The notes beneath the pieces were generated by a model that saw only the letters and a list, made by a program, of their open reading frames with translations, did not search any database and was not told the origin of the DNA. A stretch of DNA of 64,000 bases from assembly GCA_002049455.2 (NCBI GenBank), contig KV918834.1:124001-188000 (forward strand), in the 5' to 3' direction. Positions 1 to 11,153 of this stretch are shown piece after piece. The position numbers were made by a program, and so were the translations under genes. Origin of the DNA: Porphyra umbilicalis. Its lineage: Eukaryota > Rhodophyta > Bangiophyceae > Bangiales > Bangiaceae. The stretch's first letter is position 1, and every line of letters starts with the position of its first letter.

Positions 1-56
1 CCATCGCTTGATATTCATTTACCCTCAGTGCGGTACAGACCTATCTCTTGAGTTAG

Positions 57-480
57 CCACCTTCGGGGAGGCCGGCTGGAGCGCGGCCCGCCCCTCTGAG
101 GGGCAGGACCGCGTATCCACGCCGTCGGTGCGGGCGCCCCCTTCGTGCGGGCGCCCGCCGGTGGCGTTAGAGGGCCGCCTCTTGGGCTGGGCGGCCCTAG
201 GACACTCTCTGGGCCGTCTCTGGACAGGCGGCCCCGGTTTCAATCTGAGTCGGCCACCTTTGGGGAGGCCGGCCGGATGGCGGCCAGCCCCTCTGCTGGG
301 GAGGGCCGCGTCTCCACGCCGTCTGCGTGGGCGCCCCTTTCGTGCGGGCGCCCGTCGGCGGCGCGAGAGGTCCGCCTCATTGGTTAGGCGGCCCCAGGAC
401 AATGCTTTGGTTGCCTCTGTGGACAGGCGGCTCCGATGCAAATCTGAGTCGGCCACCTTCGGGGGGGGCCGGATGGATCG
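57..480. repeat. Tandem repeat, unit about 198 bp
   Basis: Two full units (57-253 and 254-452) and the start of a third (from 453) share the opening CCACCTTCGGGGAGGCCGG, a CCACGCCGTC block, a GGGCGCCC block and a closing GGACAGGCGG...CTGAGT(C)GG. The sequence just before 57 (GAGTTAG) matches the end of a unit, so the array probably begins before this window or is truncated there. The open frames across it on both strands follow from the high GC content and are not taken as genes. Confidence 0.8.
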
Positions 481-600
481 CGGTACACTCCTTCGCACCG
501 TCTGCTCGATCGACGTTGAAACATTAAGGCCACAGCCCTGTAAGAAAAGTTCCCGCCGCGTGATAAAACCGCTTGCGGAAACAGTGAGGCCGCTCCCGGT

Positions 601-2241
601 ATGTCAAAACACGATAGTCCGCCGAGCCCCAACGGCGACGACGTCTCAATGAGCGGATCTGACGAGGTTTCCCGGCGTGATGTCAACTATGCGCGCGGTC
701 AGCGGCGCCGCTTCGGTCGGTCCCAAGCTAATGCGGCACGACTGGCGGCTGAGGCGCTGCAGATTGCTGAAGCCGCGGCAGCGGCGGCCGACGCCTTGCA
801 AGGCTCACGGCTGTATGGAGCCCTGCAAGCGGCTCCGCGTGGCGACGATGGGTCCCGCCTGTTTGATTCATTGCGGCGCGGCTCGGACGGCGGCCGGTCA
901 GGCCCGAACGATCCTCCACGCGCCTCTGCTGCCGTCGCGGCGTCTGGCGGACAGATGGCAGCCGTCACGGCGTCTGGTGAGCAGACGGATGGTGTGCGAC
1001 CCGCTCGGCAACCTGAGCCACTGCTGTCGGAACCGGCGTCGGCGCAGACTCAGCACGCTAATGGGTCGGGCCTCGTTGCACTGGCGGTTCACTCTGCGTT
1101 TGTGTTCGTCATCCAAGGGGCTCGCAGCACCCTCATTGGCTGCGTTGGCGTGCTGTCATCTGGGCAGCTGAATATGGCGCTAGCTGCGATCGAATTCGCT
1201 GGTCCGGGCTTCCTGCCCGACGCTCAGCGCCTGGAGATTATGTGGGGCTGCTCATCGGGATGTGGACACGTGGCGGGCCTCAATTCGACGATGTTGGGAG
1301 CTGTAAGCATTCTGCAAGGAGGTGGCACTGTCACGCAGGCGGCCCGATTTCTGTGACAAGGCATCTCGTCGCACGCGTGCGACGGAGCGTGCCGCCAGGC
1401 GCACCGTCCGTCGTCTCGACTGGTGGACACGCCATCTGAGCGACCCGCTCTGCCACCATACCGCCGTATTCGCCCCCACCTACGAGGCATTTCGCGGTCA
1501 CCGTCTCCGGGCCCGCCGTCAAAGCGGCAACACGCTGCAACCTACCCTCGGACGCCGCGCGCGGTCGACGCGGAGGGTGCTGCAGCCAAAGAGTCCGACT
1601 CTGGCGCAGACGAGAACCCCAAAACGGGGTATGGTGAGCTGCCTTGGCATTTTCCCCGCAATGCCGAGCGCCGGGTGGAGCTGTCCTGTGGTGACGCGCA
1701 GTCGATAAGAGGTAGGAGCGCTGTTACGCAGAGGATGGTGGAAGGAGTCTTCTTCTGGTTCCTCTCGCAGTCGGTCACCTCCCGGTCTGACGGGGGCTTC
1801 TGGGTGCTCTCTTCAATGACAGCGGACGCCATTGTTGGCGCGGCGGCCTGTCTTTCGTGGGGAGTACGCCTCGGGGGCAGGGCGATTAAGGATGGCATGC
1901 TACTGAGGGGTGGTATGTCCATGATGCCCGTGCGCACTGGCCGCGTGTGGTGGGGTGTGGTCGTTCATGACCTCCACAAAGTGTTACCATTGTCGATCAA
2001 GTACATGAGGTCGTCGGCGGTTCTGCCAACGTGCTTGTTCGGTTACTTCAGTGTGTTTCGAGAGCCCCACCGCATGGTGCTTTCGGGCAATGTGCGATTC
2101 CAGGCTGGAGACGGACTGTTGACAGATTGGTGCTCCCCAGATTTCGACTGCATCGACCATTTCGTGGCAAAGTCAATGGGAAAGCCCTGCGTGCGGCCAA
2201 GTCTCAGCGGCGTAGGTTACTCTCCCTCAAATTCGGGATGA
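601..2241 (+). pseudogene. Unrecognised interrupted reading frame
   Basis: One reading frame stays open from an ATG at 601 to 2241 except for a single TGA at 1354-1356. The first part (251 residues) has an acidic Ser/Asp N-terminus followed by an Arg/Ala-rich helical stretch with a run of Ala (around residues 50-65). The second part is less biased and contains Trp-, Phe- and Gly-rich segments. I recognise no domain. The lone stop in an otherwise continuous frame suggests either a decayed gene or transposon ORF, or an intron I cannot place. It could equally be a chance open frame in GC-rich DNA. Confidence 0.35.
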
Positions 2242-2274
2242 ATCCGAGCATAATCGCGCTCGGAACGCTTGTCA

Positions 2275-3077
2275 ATGGCGGCACAAGTGCCGCCTGCAGC
2301 GGGCGACGGCGGCGGCGGCACGGCGGCGCGCCGCTGCTCATCGGACTCCCGCCGCACGTGCCCGCGAGGGATCGTCGCCGCCGCCGCCTATCAGATTGAC
2401 GCGTCCGCGCCGGCGGTGGCGGGCGGCGACGGCGGCGGCGTTGACGCGGCGGCCGACGGTGGCGGCGGCGGCGGCGGCGGCGGTGGCGGCGGCGCGGCGG
2501 CAGACGGCGGCGGCTTGGCGGCGGCCGACAGCGGCGCAGACGCGACGGCTGCCGTTCATGCGCCTTGCCCCCACGCGGTGGCGGATGCCCCCTCCCCCGC
2601 TTCCGCGGCCGGCCGTCTGCTGGCGGACGCACTGCGGACCGAATGGGACGGGTGGGCGGCGGCGGCAGATGCCAACCACCACGCCGCCGCAGGCGCCGCC
2701 GCCGCAGGTGCTGACGGCCCCGCCGCCGCCTCCCCCCCACCGTCAAGGCGCTCATTGCCTACGTGCTTGCCATCGGAGGGGAAGACGCGGTGTTCGCCGC
2801 CCACGCGGCTTTTTTGGCCCACCGCTACGGCGAGCGGGTGGCACAGCTGGGGGGGACCCTCGACGAGCGCGTGCTGCTGCGGGGGCGCCGCGCCTACGCG
2901 GCGGCGTGGTCGGCGGCGGTCGGAGCGAGGAAAGCAGACCCCCACCGGGGGTTGCGGCCCGCCAACGCGGCGGGCCCCAGGGGGGGTGGGGGGGGGGCGG
3001 CCGCCACTGCTGCCGCGACGGCAGAGGCGTTGCGTGATCGACAATGTCATGTGACTTTAATGGTTAGTCGCGTGTAA
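2275..3077 (+). CDS. Ala/Gly-rich hypothetical protein with a helical C-terminal domain
   Basis: The ATG at 2275 has A at -3 and G at +4. The first part encodes a low-complexity Ala/Gly/Asp-rich region with a 12-Gly run. From about 2737 a different frame continues with ordinary protein composition: KALIAYVLAIGGEDAVFAAH followed by LAHRYGERVAQLGGTLDERV and an Arg/Ala-rich segment. The two frames meet at a run of seven C (about 2730-2736), so one base lost or gained there would join them. No family recognised. The 3' end is uncertain because of another G run near 2981-2998. The whole could be a single small gene with a homopolymer indel, or two chance frames. Confidence 0.4.
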
Positions 3078-3359
3078 GTCATCAATTGGCACGAAATTAA
3101 ATTAACACATCTGCATCCGTTAAATAGTACTGAAACATATGCCCAAAATCAGTGGAAAATAATTTGCGCAGAATTTTCCAGAAACCGGCACGGCCGGATG
3201 CTTATTCGCCGCTAAAGTGCTCCCGTGGTGCTACCGTCTGCGACACATTTAGCCTGCCTGCGCGACTCTCAGACGACGCTTTGTCGTATTGTGTCGCCAT
3301 TGTGTTGCCCATTAGGAACCAAAGAGTCATCCTGGGAACGACGGTGTGAGACAGACTCT

Positions 3360-3990
3360 GCGGGTGTCCCGGCGTCGTCCGAGGGAAACGTGATCGTCAT
3401 TGACACACAGGGTGTCGGTATGGGCGACGGCGGCTGGAACGACCGCGTGCTGAACGGCCTATTCAAGATGCTTGCCTCTCCAGAGGCGCACACAAACTAT
3501 ATCAAGAACAGCGACCTTGGTCACATCCAGAACTAGTTGAAGATGATGCTGCCGGTCAGTGTGGAGGCACCCAGACGGAGGTTTGCGTACGAGACTGCCG
3601 ACAACCGCCTCGTTTCGTAGATTCTCTGACTGGGGCGCCCGATGACGCCGCCCAAAGGGCGCTGCTGGACGCCAGCTCCTCGGACTGGCGGAAAGCGCAC
3701 TTCCCGGACGAGCTTCGCTACCTGTTGCGGCGCCTGCTCGTGGCGCACCACCCCTCCCATAAAGAGATCAAGGAAGAGCAGGAGGCAGAAGCGCTTATGA
3801 GCGAATCTGGCGCGGATGCAGGCAGCAGTGCCGATGGTGGTAGGAGCATGCTGAAGCGCAGTGGGGATAGGGAATGGGGGACCACGGTTAAGTGGTTGAG
3901 TGGCTTGGGCTTGTGTGTATGTGTGCGAACGTGCTTTGTTTGTTGTCTCTCCAAAGCGGCCCTCTTCCCATCAAGGTCACTCCTCAAGTA
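3360..3990 (+). pseudogene. Unrecognised decayed coding stretch
   Basis: Frame 3 (3225-3536) encodes GNVIVIDTQGVGMGDGGWND and a helical continuation ending near KNSDLGHIQ. From about 3520 a different frame continues through an acidic segment, then DWRKAHFPDELRYLLRRLLV and HHPSHKEIKEEQEAEALMSE, and fades near 3860. Both pieces look like real protein rather than GC-driven open frame, and they abut with a frame change and no splice signal I can see. I cannot assign a family. It lies just beyond the 3' end of the copia element and could be an older transposon ORF. Confidence 0.35.
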
Positions 3991-4559
3991 GTCCAAGTCG
4001 GACCACTCAAGCCCACCACGCAGCCGAAGCAGCTCGCCCGCGCGCGCGCCCGCCCACACTCTAAATCAAAACGCTCACCCAATCAAAGCATCAGGGATCA
4101 AAGCACAGCCCACGCAAATCAAAGCATCAGAAGCGCAAGAACACAATATGTGAAATCGCCAAACTTTCACTCAAAATCGCACGGGTACAAATGTCGAATG
4201 CACCAGCGGTCACCAAACCGCGAGGAAGTCGCATGCGTAGCCTAGTGCGAAGTAAGGGCCCCACTCTCATTAGACGTGACCTTCGGGCCGCGTCCGGGAG
4301 TCGGGGGCTAGAACCCTGCCAATACCTTGTTTCTTGTATTTTGCTTTTTTACAGCTGCAGGGATTACAGCGGCGTTGAGCATGACGCTCCAACACGCCGC
4401 CTTGCTTGACGCCGCCTGGCAGCTGACCGCCCTTGAAGTACCTGTCGAGAAGAAAGTCCACCTAGAATCTTGAAGTCCCAAATCTGATGCCGCCCGTCAT
4501 GGCCGGCTTGGAGCAGCGATGTAATTACGTCATGATGTACTTACGGCGCATATATGAAT

Positions 4560-7465
4560 TCAACACATTCCCATCGTCTTGACATGCTTGTCGTTCTTGA
4601 CCTTGGCGAGCTCCTTCGTCATCGGGTCTACCACCATCTAGTCCGTTGGGCAGTGCTCGAGGATGACCTTGTCCGTCGTGATCTCATCCCGCACAAAGTG
4701 GTAGCGAATGTCCATGTGCTTAGTGCGCTTGTGCTCGACGGGATTCTTGGCGAAGTTGATGCAGCCGCTGTTGTCGGCCTTGATGTTAACCGGCCCATCC
4801 AAGTCGTCCGACTGCGTCACGAGCATGGTGACGCGTTGGATGAGCTTTTCCAGCCGAACAGCTTCCTTGCTGGCCCCGCGAAGAGCCATGTACTCCGCCT
4901 CCATGGTAGATAGCGCCACCGTCTTCTGCAACTTCGAAGCCCAGCTGACGGCCGTCCCGCCAAAGATGAACATGAAGCCCGTCGTAGACCGCCGCGTCTC
5001 GTAGTCACCTGCCCAGTCGGCATCTCGGAATCCTTCGACGATGCCCGACGCGGACTTGTTGCAGACCAGGCCGTTGTCGACAGACCTCTTGACATATCGG
5101 AAGACGCGCTTCACAACCGCACAGTGCTCCTACCCGTAGCCTGATACGAAACGGCTTAGCTTGCCGACCGCAAAGGCGAGATCAGGACGCGTCCCTTCAA
5201 TAAGGCGCATCAGGGTTCCGACGGCCTCGCGGTAGGGAAACTACTCGTCGCTCTTCTCCGACTTAGCAAGCTGCAGCCCGACCTCCAACGGAGTCGCGAT
5301 CGGGTTGTTCTCCGCCACATCGAACTTCTCGAGCACTTATGCCACGTACTTGCCCTGCGACGGCTTGAGGGTGCCCAACGTCTTGTCACGGCTAATCTCT
5401 GGCCCGAGGGTGACCTTGGCCTCGTCCAGGTTCTTCATCTCGAAGCGCTTGCCAAGCGCCCTCTTGATCTTATCGATCGCCGCCACGCTTGACCCGACCA
5501 GAAGAAGATATTCGACGTTCACCAGGACGATTACGATCTCACCGTCATCCATCTGGAGATAGAGGAAGACATCCGGGTCGATGTTGTCGAACCCTTTCGA
5601 CTTGGGAAAGGCATCGATCTTGGCGTACCACATCTTGGGGGCTTGCTCAAGCCCATACAGCGCTTGCAGAAGACGGCACACCTTGTCCGGATAGGTGAGA
5701 TCGACGTATCCCTCCGGCTGCTCCATGTAGACCTCCTCGTCAAGGTCGCTGTTCAGGAAGACCGACTTGAAGTCCATCTGATGCAGCTCCCACCCGTTCG
5801 CCGCCGTCATTGCCAGGATGCATCGGATGGTAGTGAATTTGGCCACCGGTGCAAATGTCCCGTTGAAGTCAAGCCCCTTGATCCGTCGGTTGCTCATGAA
5901 TCACAGGCGCGCCTTGAGCCGCGTCTTGTTGTTCCCAACGTTGTCCAGCTCGTTCTTGACCTTGAAAACCCACTTTCCCTCGAGCACGCGTCGGCCGACC
6001 GGGCGATCCGTCAAACGCCATGTATCGTTCCTGCGGATGGAGTCCATCTCCTGGTCCATTGCGGCCCGCCACTCGACCGACTCTTGTTCTTTAACTACTT
6101 GCTTTTACGTCATCTGAGCCTCGTGGGCAACGAGGCTTACCGGGCGTTGGTACTCGAACGGCGCCCACCGCGCTCTGACGCTCCGGCGCAGCGTGTCTTG
6201 AGAGCCGGCAGGTCCTTTACTGTCGTCTGCCGACTTGTCCGAACCACCATCGTTCTGGTCGTCTCCGGCGGCATCTTCAGCGTCAATGTCTTGTTCGTTG
6301 CTGCCGGCATCCACGCCCGTCTCGCCATCGACGACTTCGTCCATGCGTGAGTCCTCTGGAACATCTGCTACCTTGCTTGAGCTGTTCTCGGAGAAAACGA
6401 CTCTTCGCGCCTCGAAGACCTCGCCGTCGTCGAGGATGACCTTGTACGCCTTGCTGCCGTCTGAATAGCTGACAAACGTGCCCTTTGCTACATTGTCTCC
6501 GAACTTGCCGTCGACGTGGCTCTTGTGCAGTACCACCCAGCAGGTTGAGCCAAACACCCGCATGTGGCTCACGTCGGGCTTGTTCCCGGTCCACAGCTCA
6601 TGAGGCGTCGTGCCTACCGGAAGCGCTCAGCTGGTTACGAGGTTCTTAATGTAGACCGCCGTCTTGATGGCATCCGCCCAAAGGTCTTGGTCGACGTCCT
6701 TGTGTCGCGTCATGGTGCGTGCCATCTCCACGAGACCTCGGTTGAGTCGCTCAGTAACCCCGTTCTGCTGCGGCGTGTCGGGCATCGTCGCCTGGTGCGT
6801 CATGCCGTTTTCATCTTGAAGTGCCTTGAATGCGGACGACACGTACTTGCCGCTGTTGTCGGATCAGAGCACCTTGATCTTGTTGCCGGTGTGCAGCTGT
6901 GCCTTTGTGAGCCACTTCTTGTACTCAGCGAGAAGATTGCTTTTCTCGTGCTAGAAGATCACGTCCGTCCAGCGGGAGAATTCGTCGGTGAACGTGCCTA
7001 AGTAGAGCGCTCCGCCACAAGACGGCTCCGACATTGGTCCACCGAGGTCCGAGTGCACGAGATGGAGCCAACTCGTAACACAAACTCCTACTACGCGAGG
7101 CATAGGCGTCATTGCCGCCTTGCCGTACATGCACGGCTCGCAGATGTACTTGACCACCACAAAAGTGCACGTTAATCGTTCCACGTCCTGGTTCTTGATC
7201 ATCTCCTTGACGTCGGCATCGTTCACGTGGTCAAGACGCTCATGCCATAGCTGCAGAGAAGCCACTGTAGCAACATCCGACATGGGTGCCGTGCTCAGAT
7301 GGTAGAGCCCACTCTTCCGCGTGCCGCACGCAGCGACCACATCGAAAATCTTGATGATGGCCTTCCCGCCCTTTAATGACGCTTCCCCACCGCGTTCCTC
7401 CATCATACCGACCGACATGAGATTGAAGCCCAAAGCGGCGTTGAGAATGACGTTCCAACAGGTGC
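4560..7465 (-). pseudogene. Ty1/copia retrotransposon polyprotein, inactivated
   Basis: Read on the minus strand in one single frame, the segment carries copia pol in order. First come a GAG-pre-integrase zinc motif (WHERLDH ... CEPC) and the integrase core, with catalytic Asp in HSDLGG, Asp in SDNSGKY and Glu in NGVTERLN. A reverse transcriptase (about 5900-5340) and RNase H (DADWAG, TMEAEYMAL, KADNSG; about 5060-4640) follow. Nine in-frame stops interrupt it (codons at 6951, 6864, 6627, 6105, 5901, 5337, 5241, 5130 and 4638), but there is no frameshift; the natural stop is TGA at 4560-4562. The RT active site, normally YVDD, reads NVEY. Homology stops near 7465, so gag and the 5' part are missing, and no LTR could be recognised on either side. 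It is a dead, 5'-truncated copy. Confidence 0.93.
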
Positions 7466-7530
7466 ATCGCCTGACCCTCGACCGGAGGCCCCGACGGGTC
7501 CCCCGCTGTGCTACATGTGTCAGACGCGTG

Positions 7531-8004
7531 GGCACCGGCGCAGCGGGCCTAAAACCGTCGTCAAGAGCACGTCTACTTTTGGGTGTTTTGGGACGAACAG
7601 ATAATCTGCAAACCGCGCTGGGGCTCTGTCGAGGCTGGTTTTTTCCAGAAAGGGCGCCAAAATCATCTGTTCGCCGGGATAGATGCATCTCCACTCCTAA
7701 AAAGAGAGACACAGCATGAGACGTATACACTCCACCCTTCCAGAAAGAGAGAGAGACGGAGAAGCATCTATGGCCCTGCTAGCAGGCGGAATGTGTGGAG
7801 TGTGGAACGATTCCTGTTCTCGCAAACACAAGTATGCAAGGACCTCGCATAGGATGGCCTCTGAGAGCCTGTCCAGGGGGGTCGATCTGTTTTTTGCACA
7901 GGAATTCTTTTTCATCAAACAGGAACACGGGCCTCCGAAAGGCTCAAAACAGGCAAAAACAGACGTGCTTTTGACGACGGTTGTGGGCCCGCTGCGCGGG
8001 TGCC
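7531..8004. mobile_element. Small inverted-repeat element (non-autonomous)
   Basis: The left end (7531-7592) reads GGCACCGGCGCAGCGGGCC followed by an ACCGTCGTCAAGAGCACGTC block. The right end (7943-8004) is its reverse complement with roughly 85% identity. The arms are about 60 bp and the whole about 474 bp, with no coding capacity. A third copy of the arm lies alone at 63553-63615. No convincing target-site duplication is visible. It abuts the truncated 5' end of the copia element. Confidence 0.6.
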
Positions 8005-8290
8005 TGATTGCAAGATCCTCATGGACAAGCAGAGGGACGTCGTGCGAGCCGCGTGGAGCAACTTCCTGCGACAGAAGAAACGGGGGGCGGACCCCGCACA
8101 AGATCGCACATCCGTCGTGGCCCTGCTATGGGACGACCTGCTGGGCGGCGCGGAGCCGACGAGGACAGATACGGGGGATGCCCCGCCCGTGGAAACCCTG
8201 GCAAAGGGGCGCCGCGGTGCGGGAAGCGCCGGGGGGGGGTGACCTCGCCATCGTCGTCGGTTTCTCCCGCCAGCGTTTGGTGGTTACTTC

Positions 8291-8343
8291 TTGGCGACTT
8301 CGTGGCGACACCCACACAGCGTGTGTCGCCACGAAGTCGCCAA
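8291..8343. repeat. Perfect 21-bp hairpin
   Basis: TTGGCGACTTCGTGGCGACAC (8291-8311) is followed after 11 bases by its exact reverse complement (8323-8343). A related, diverged copy of the left part together with its upstream GGTTACTT block occurs in inverted orientation at about 9560-9632, so the hairpin may belong to the terminus of an element. Confidence 0.7.
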
Positions 8344-8883
8344 CGGGGGCTACTGGGAAGATGAGACGAACGCACCAAAGGAGCACCTGGCCATACAGAA
8401 ACGCAGCCAAGTTCCGCATTTATTTGCTCGCCAAATTTGATGATCAATTTGAACTTTATTGTTCATCTTATGAGCGGTGCTAAATTGGTCGATGTATTCC
8501 AGGGAGCGCGACGCCCATGGCGAGATCAGCGGTGTCACGGGACACAGCCGATCACGCGACAGCGCCTTGCACCCCGAAAAGATCTGCCGGTGAGAACCGC
8601 CTCCCTCCACGCCGCAGGCTCGCCACTCGTTCGCGCGCCGCACGCCCAGTCGAACTGCGCCCGCCGCGCTACCCCATCCCCCTTCCCTGGCGTCGTGCCC
8701 CCGCCGCCCCCGCGCCACCCCTGCGCCACCCCCACCGCCCCAGCCTACTCCCCCCTCCTCAATCACCCCTCCCCCATCGCCCCCCTCCCCATCCCCCCGT
8801 ACCTGATTGCCCGCCCCCGCCGCACCGCATGGCGTGCCTCCTACAGCCGCAGACAGCAATGCGCAGGGCTTGTGGCGTGACGA

Positions 8884-9082
8884 CAGGGGGCGGGGGGGGG
8901 GGGTAGGTGGGCGGGGGGGGGGGTAGGTGGGAGGAAGGGGGGGGTAGGTGGGGGAGAGGGGGGGGTACGTGGGGGGAGGGGGGGGAGAGGTGGGGGGAGG
9001 GGGGGGTAGGTGAGGTGGGGGGAGCGGCCGCAGGATCAGTGGCCGCGAGGGCGGACGCGGGGGGGGGAGGGGGGGGGGATAG
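8884..9082 (+). repeat. G-rich purine tract with GGGGTAGGTGGG units
   Basis: Almost 200 bases of the plus strand consist of G runs of 4 to 10 separated by TAGGTGGG, AGGTGGG or A. The motif GGGGTAGGTGGG recurs several times in the first half. Many runs of at least three G with loops of 1-7 bases make intramolecular G-quadruplexes very likely. The open frame through it is compositional and not called as a gene. Confidence 0.7.
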
Positions 9083-9778
9083 ACGGCGGCGGTGAAGGAT
9101 GGGGTGGAGGACGAAGGGCAGGGAGTGGGCGAAGAAAGCGTTTGCGAGGAGCTGAGGGTCTTCTGGCGAGGAACAGTGCCCGCGCTCTAACGCCCCTCGC
9201 AGCCCTTTCTGGTCCTGTCAGAGTCCGGTGGCAGCCTTTCACGGCCGGGCGGTGCCAGTTAATCCGCTGTCGATTTGCGTTGTAAGATTGCCGGCGATCC
9301 GCACGAGGCCTGGCATCCAGATCAGTCTCGGACGCCGGTGTGCCGCTGTCTTCACCATCCCGTGCTGACAGTGATCTCGCCTGAGTGCACCGGGGGCGCG
9401 GCCCCTTCTGAGTTTGTAAAATTGCATCATTACAGTGATAAACAAGCCTGGGACTTGTCCGTGTGAGCTTGATTCTCGTTGTCTTAGCCGTTGGACATGC
9501 CACCCGAACCGAGTAATTGTGTCGACAGATCCCCGACCGGTCATTCCAAGTCGTAGGCTGCGGCTTCGTTGGGGCACCACACTGTGTCGCCCCCAAATCG
9601 CCTGAAAGTAACCAAAGAAGCGCGATGGCAGAACCGCCGACGATCCCCCTCAATCCCCCCTGTCCGCTTCAACCCCCCGGTTGCCCACCGTCGTGTCACG
9701 TTCGCCTCGCCGGGGGTACGCGCGACGTAGCCCGTCCCTGCCCGATGTCCCTGTCGTCGTGGGCGATTCCGCCCGCGG

Positions 9779-10146
9779 TTTAAGCGGACGCTGCTGCTGT
9801 TACGCAAGGAGAATTTTGAGATCGGGGCCTCGTACCAGTTGGCGCCGTGGCAGACCACCACCCCAAAAGGGGCGATGGTCGACACGTGCGCCGGGCCCAT
9901 TGTGATCCGCGCGGATATGCTGTCCGAGGGGTGAACCGAGTTCTCGTCGCGGGCGCTGCCCCGGACCCAAGTGAGTGACGCCTCGGGGCAGCTGCTTAAG
10001 GAAAATGCGGAGGTGTCCCTGATCATCTACGTCGGGGGGACCGCCATGGAGTATGACTTCCTCGTGGTCAAGTCGCTGTCGGTGCCGCATATCCTCGGGT
10101 GGGACTTCCAGTGGAACTACGTGGTCACCATCTCCCCCAAGACGCA
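9779..10146 (+). pseudogene. Ty3/gypsy-type aspartic protease fragment
   Basis: One frame reads VDTCAGPIVIRADMLSEG, then a TGA at 9932-9934, then continues through VSLIIYVGG and ends in LSVPHILGWDF near 10117. This is the layout of a gypsy-family retropepsin: an active-site loop (normally DTG, here Asp-Thr-Cys) at 9881-9889, and a C-terminal hydrophobic-ILG-D block. The Gly-to-Cys change in the active site and the stop make it inactive. No reverse transcriptase or LTR is adjacent. It ends where the minus-strand pogo transposase begins. Confidence 0.7.
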
Positions 10147-11153
10147 GTCTCGTCAATGTTGTAAATCTGGCGGGGATGCACGCCGCGGAGGGTCTCTCGG
10201 ATCTTGGCAATGCCTGCGGTCGACCCCGCCACGTCGGCTGATGCGCCAGTGCCGACCAAGCAAATGCTGCGAATATCGTTCCGCTTGACCCACCGGCAGA
10301 TGTATCCCTTCGATACCTTGAAGCCGTTCACACCCAGCTCCACGGCCAGCTCCGCCGCCCTCTCCTTGAGCATCGCCACAGTCACGGGAACAGTACGCCT
10401 GCCGCACGAACGGACGGCTAAAAACCAGCGCAACAAAGCGGCGTCCAATTGTGGGTATGTGGCTGGCCGGTATCGAATCGGGTCCAGGTCCAAATTGCCG
10501 AGCTCCAGCGCGCTTGTGTAAATTACGCGGCGGTACCACGTCCGACGTATCGCGCTGTCGCTGGCGTTCACAGGCATTTCACATCGGATCCGGTCCGACG
10601 TCAGCCCCGCCCGCCTTATACGAATGATCCTGAGGCGGTGACGAAGCGTCAGTTTGCACCTCTTCTTAGGTGCCTGCCCACGTCGGGTATGTAGGCGGCT
10701 ATTGCGTCCCGTCGGCGGCCGCTGTACACTATCTTCGGGTGCTGACCGGCGTCCGGCGTCCGGATCAGCGGTGCTCTGGACGTCCGCCCCGGCCTCATTG
10801 ACCGGCAGCTCGCTGACAGGCGGACCACTGCCACGTGTACGAACCGTAGGCTCTTGTTGAGTACGCGAATAAATGGAGCGGTACGCTGCGGCACTGGCAG
10901 CCGCGCGGATCCCAACGTGGGCAACCGCGCGCAGGTGGGAGCAGGAGGCCAAAAAGGCCGCCTCGGCTGCCGCCATCGTCGCCTGAAACGGGGTGGCGAG
11001 GGAGGAACACCTGGCAGTCGTGCAATTGCTGGCCACCGCTCCCTGGTCGTCGTCATCACTCGGCTGGTCCACAATGGCGGCTGCCCCGCCATAGGCAACC
11101 GCGCGTTCAACACCCAGGCTCTCACACGTGAAGGTTGGCGGTGTCCCATCCAC
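10136..11153 (-). pseudogene. pogo/Tigger-type (Tc1/mariner superfamily) transposase, 3'-truncated
   Basis: The minus-strand frame has an Ala-rich N-terminal region, then a basic helix-turn-helix (KKRCKLTLRHRLRIIRIRRA). A CENP-B-like second DNA-binding domain follows (YPQLDAALLRWFLAVRSCGR and VSKGYICRWVKRNDI). The start of the DDE catalytic domain is present as IYNIDET, the first catalytic Asp. The frame then runs into unrelated sequence at about 10146 and stops, so the second and third catalytic residues are absent. No ATG is visible at the 5' end, where a TGA lies just upstream. The break coincides with the end of the gypsy protease fragment, which suggests recombination or insertion. Confidence 0.8.
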
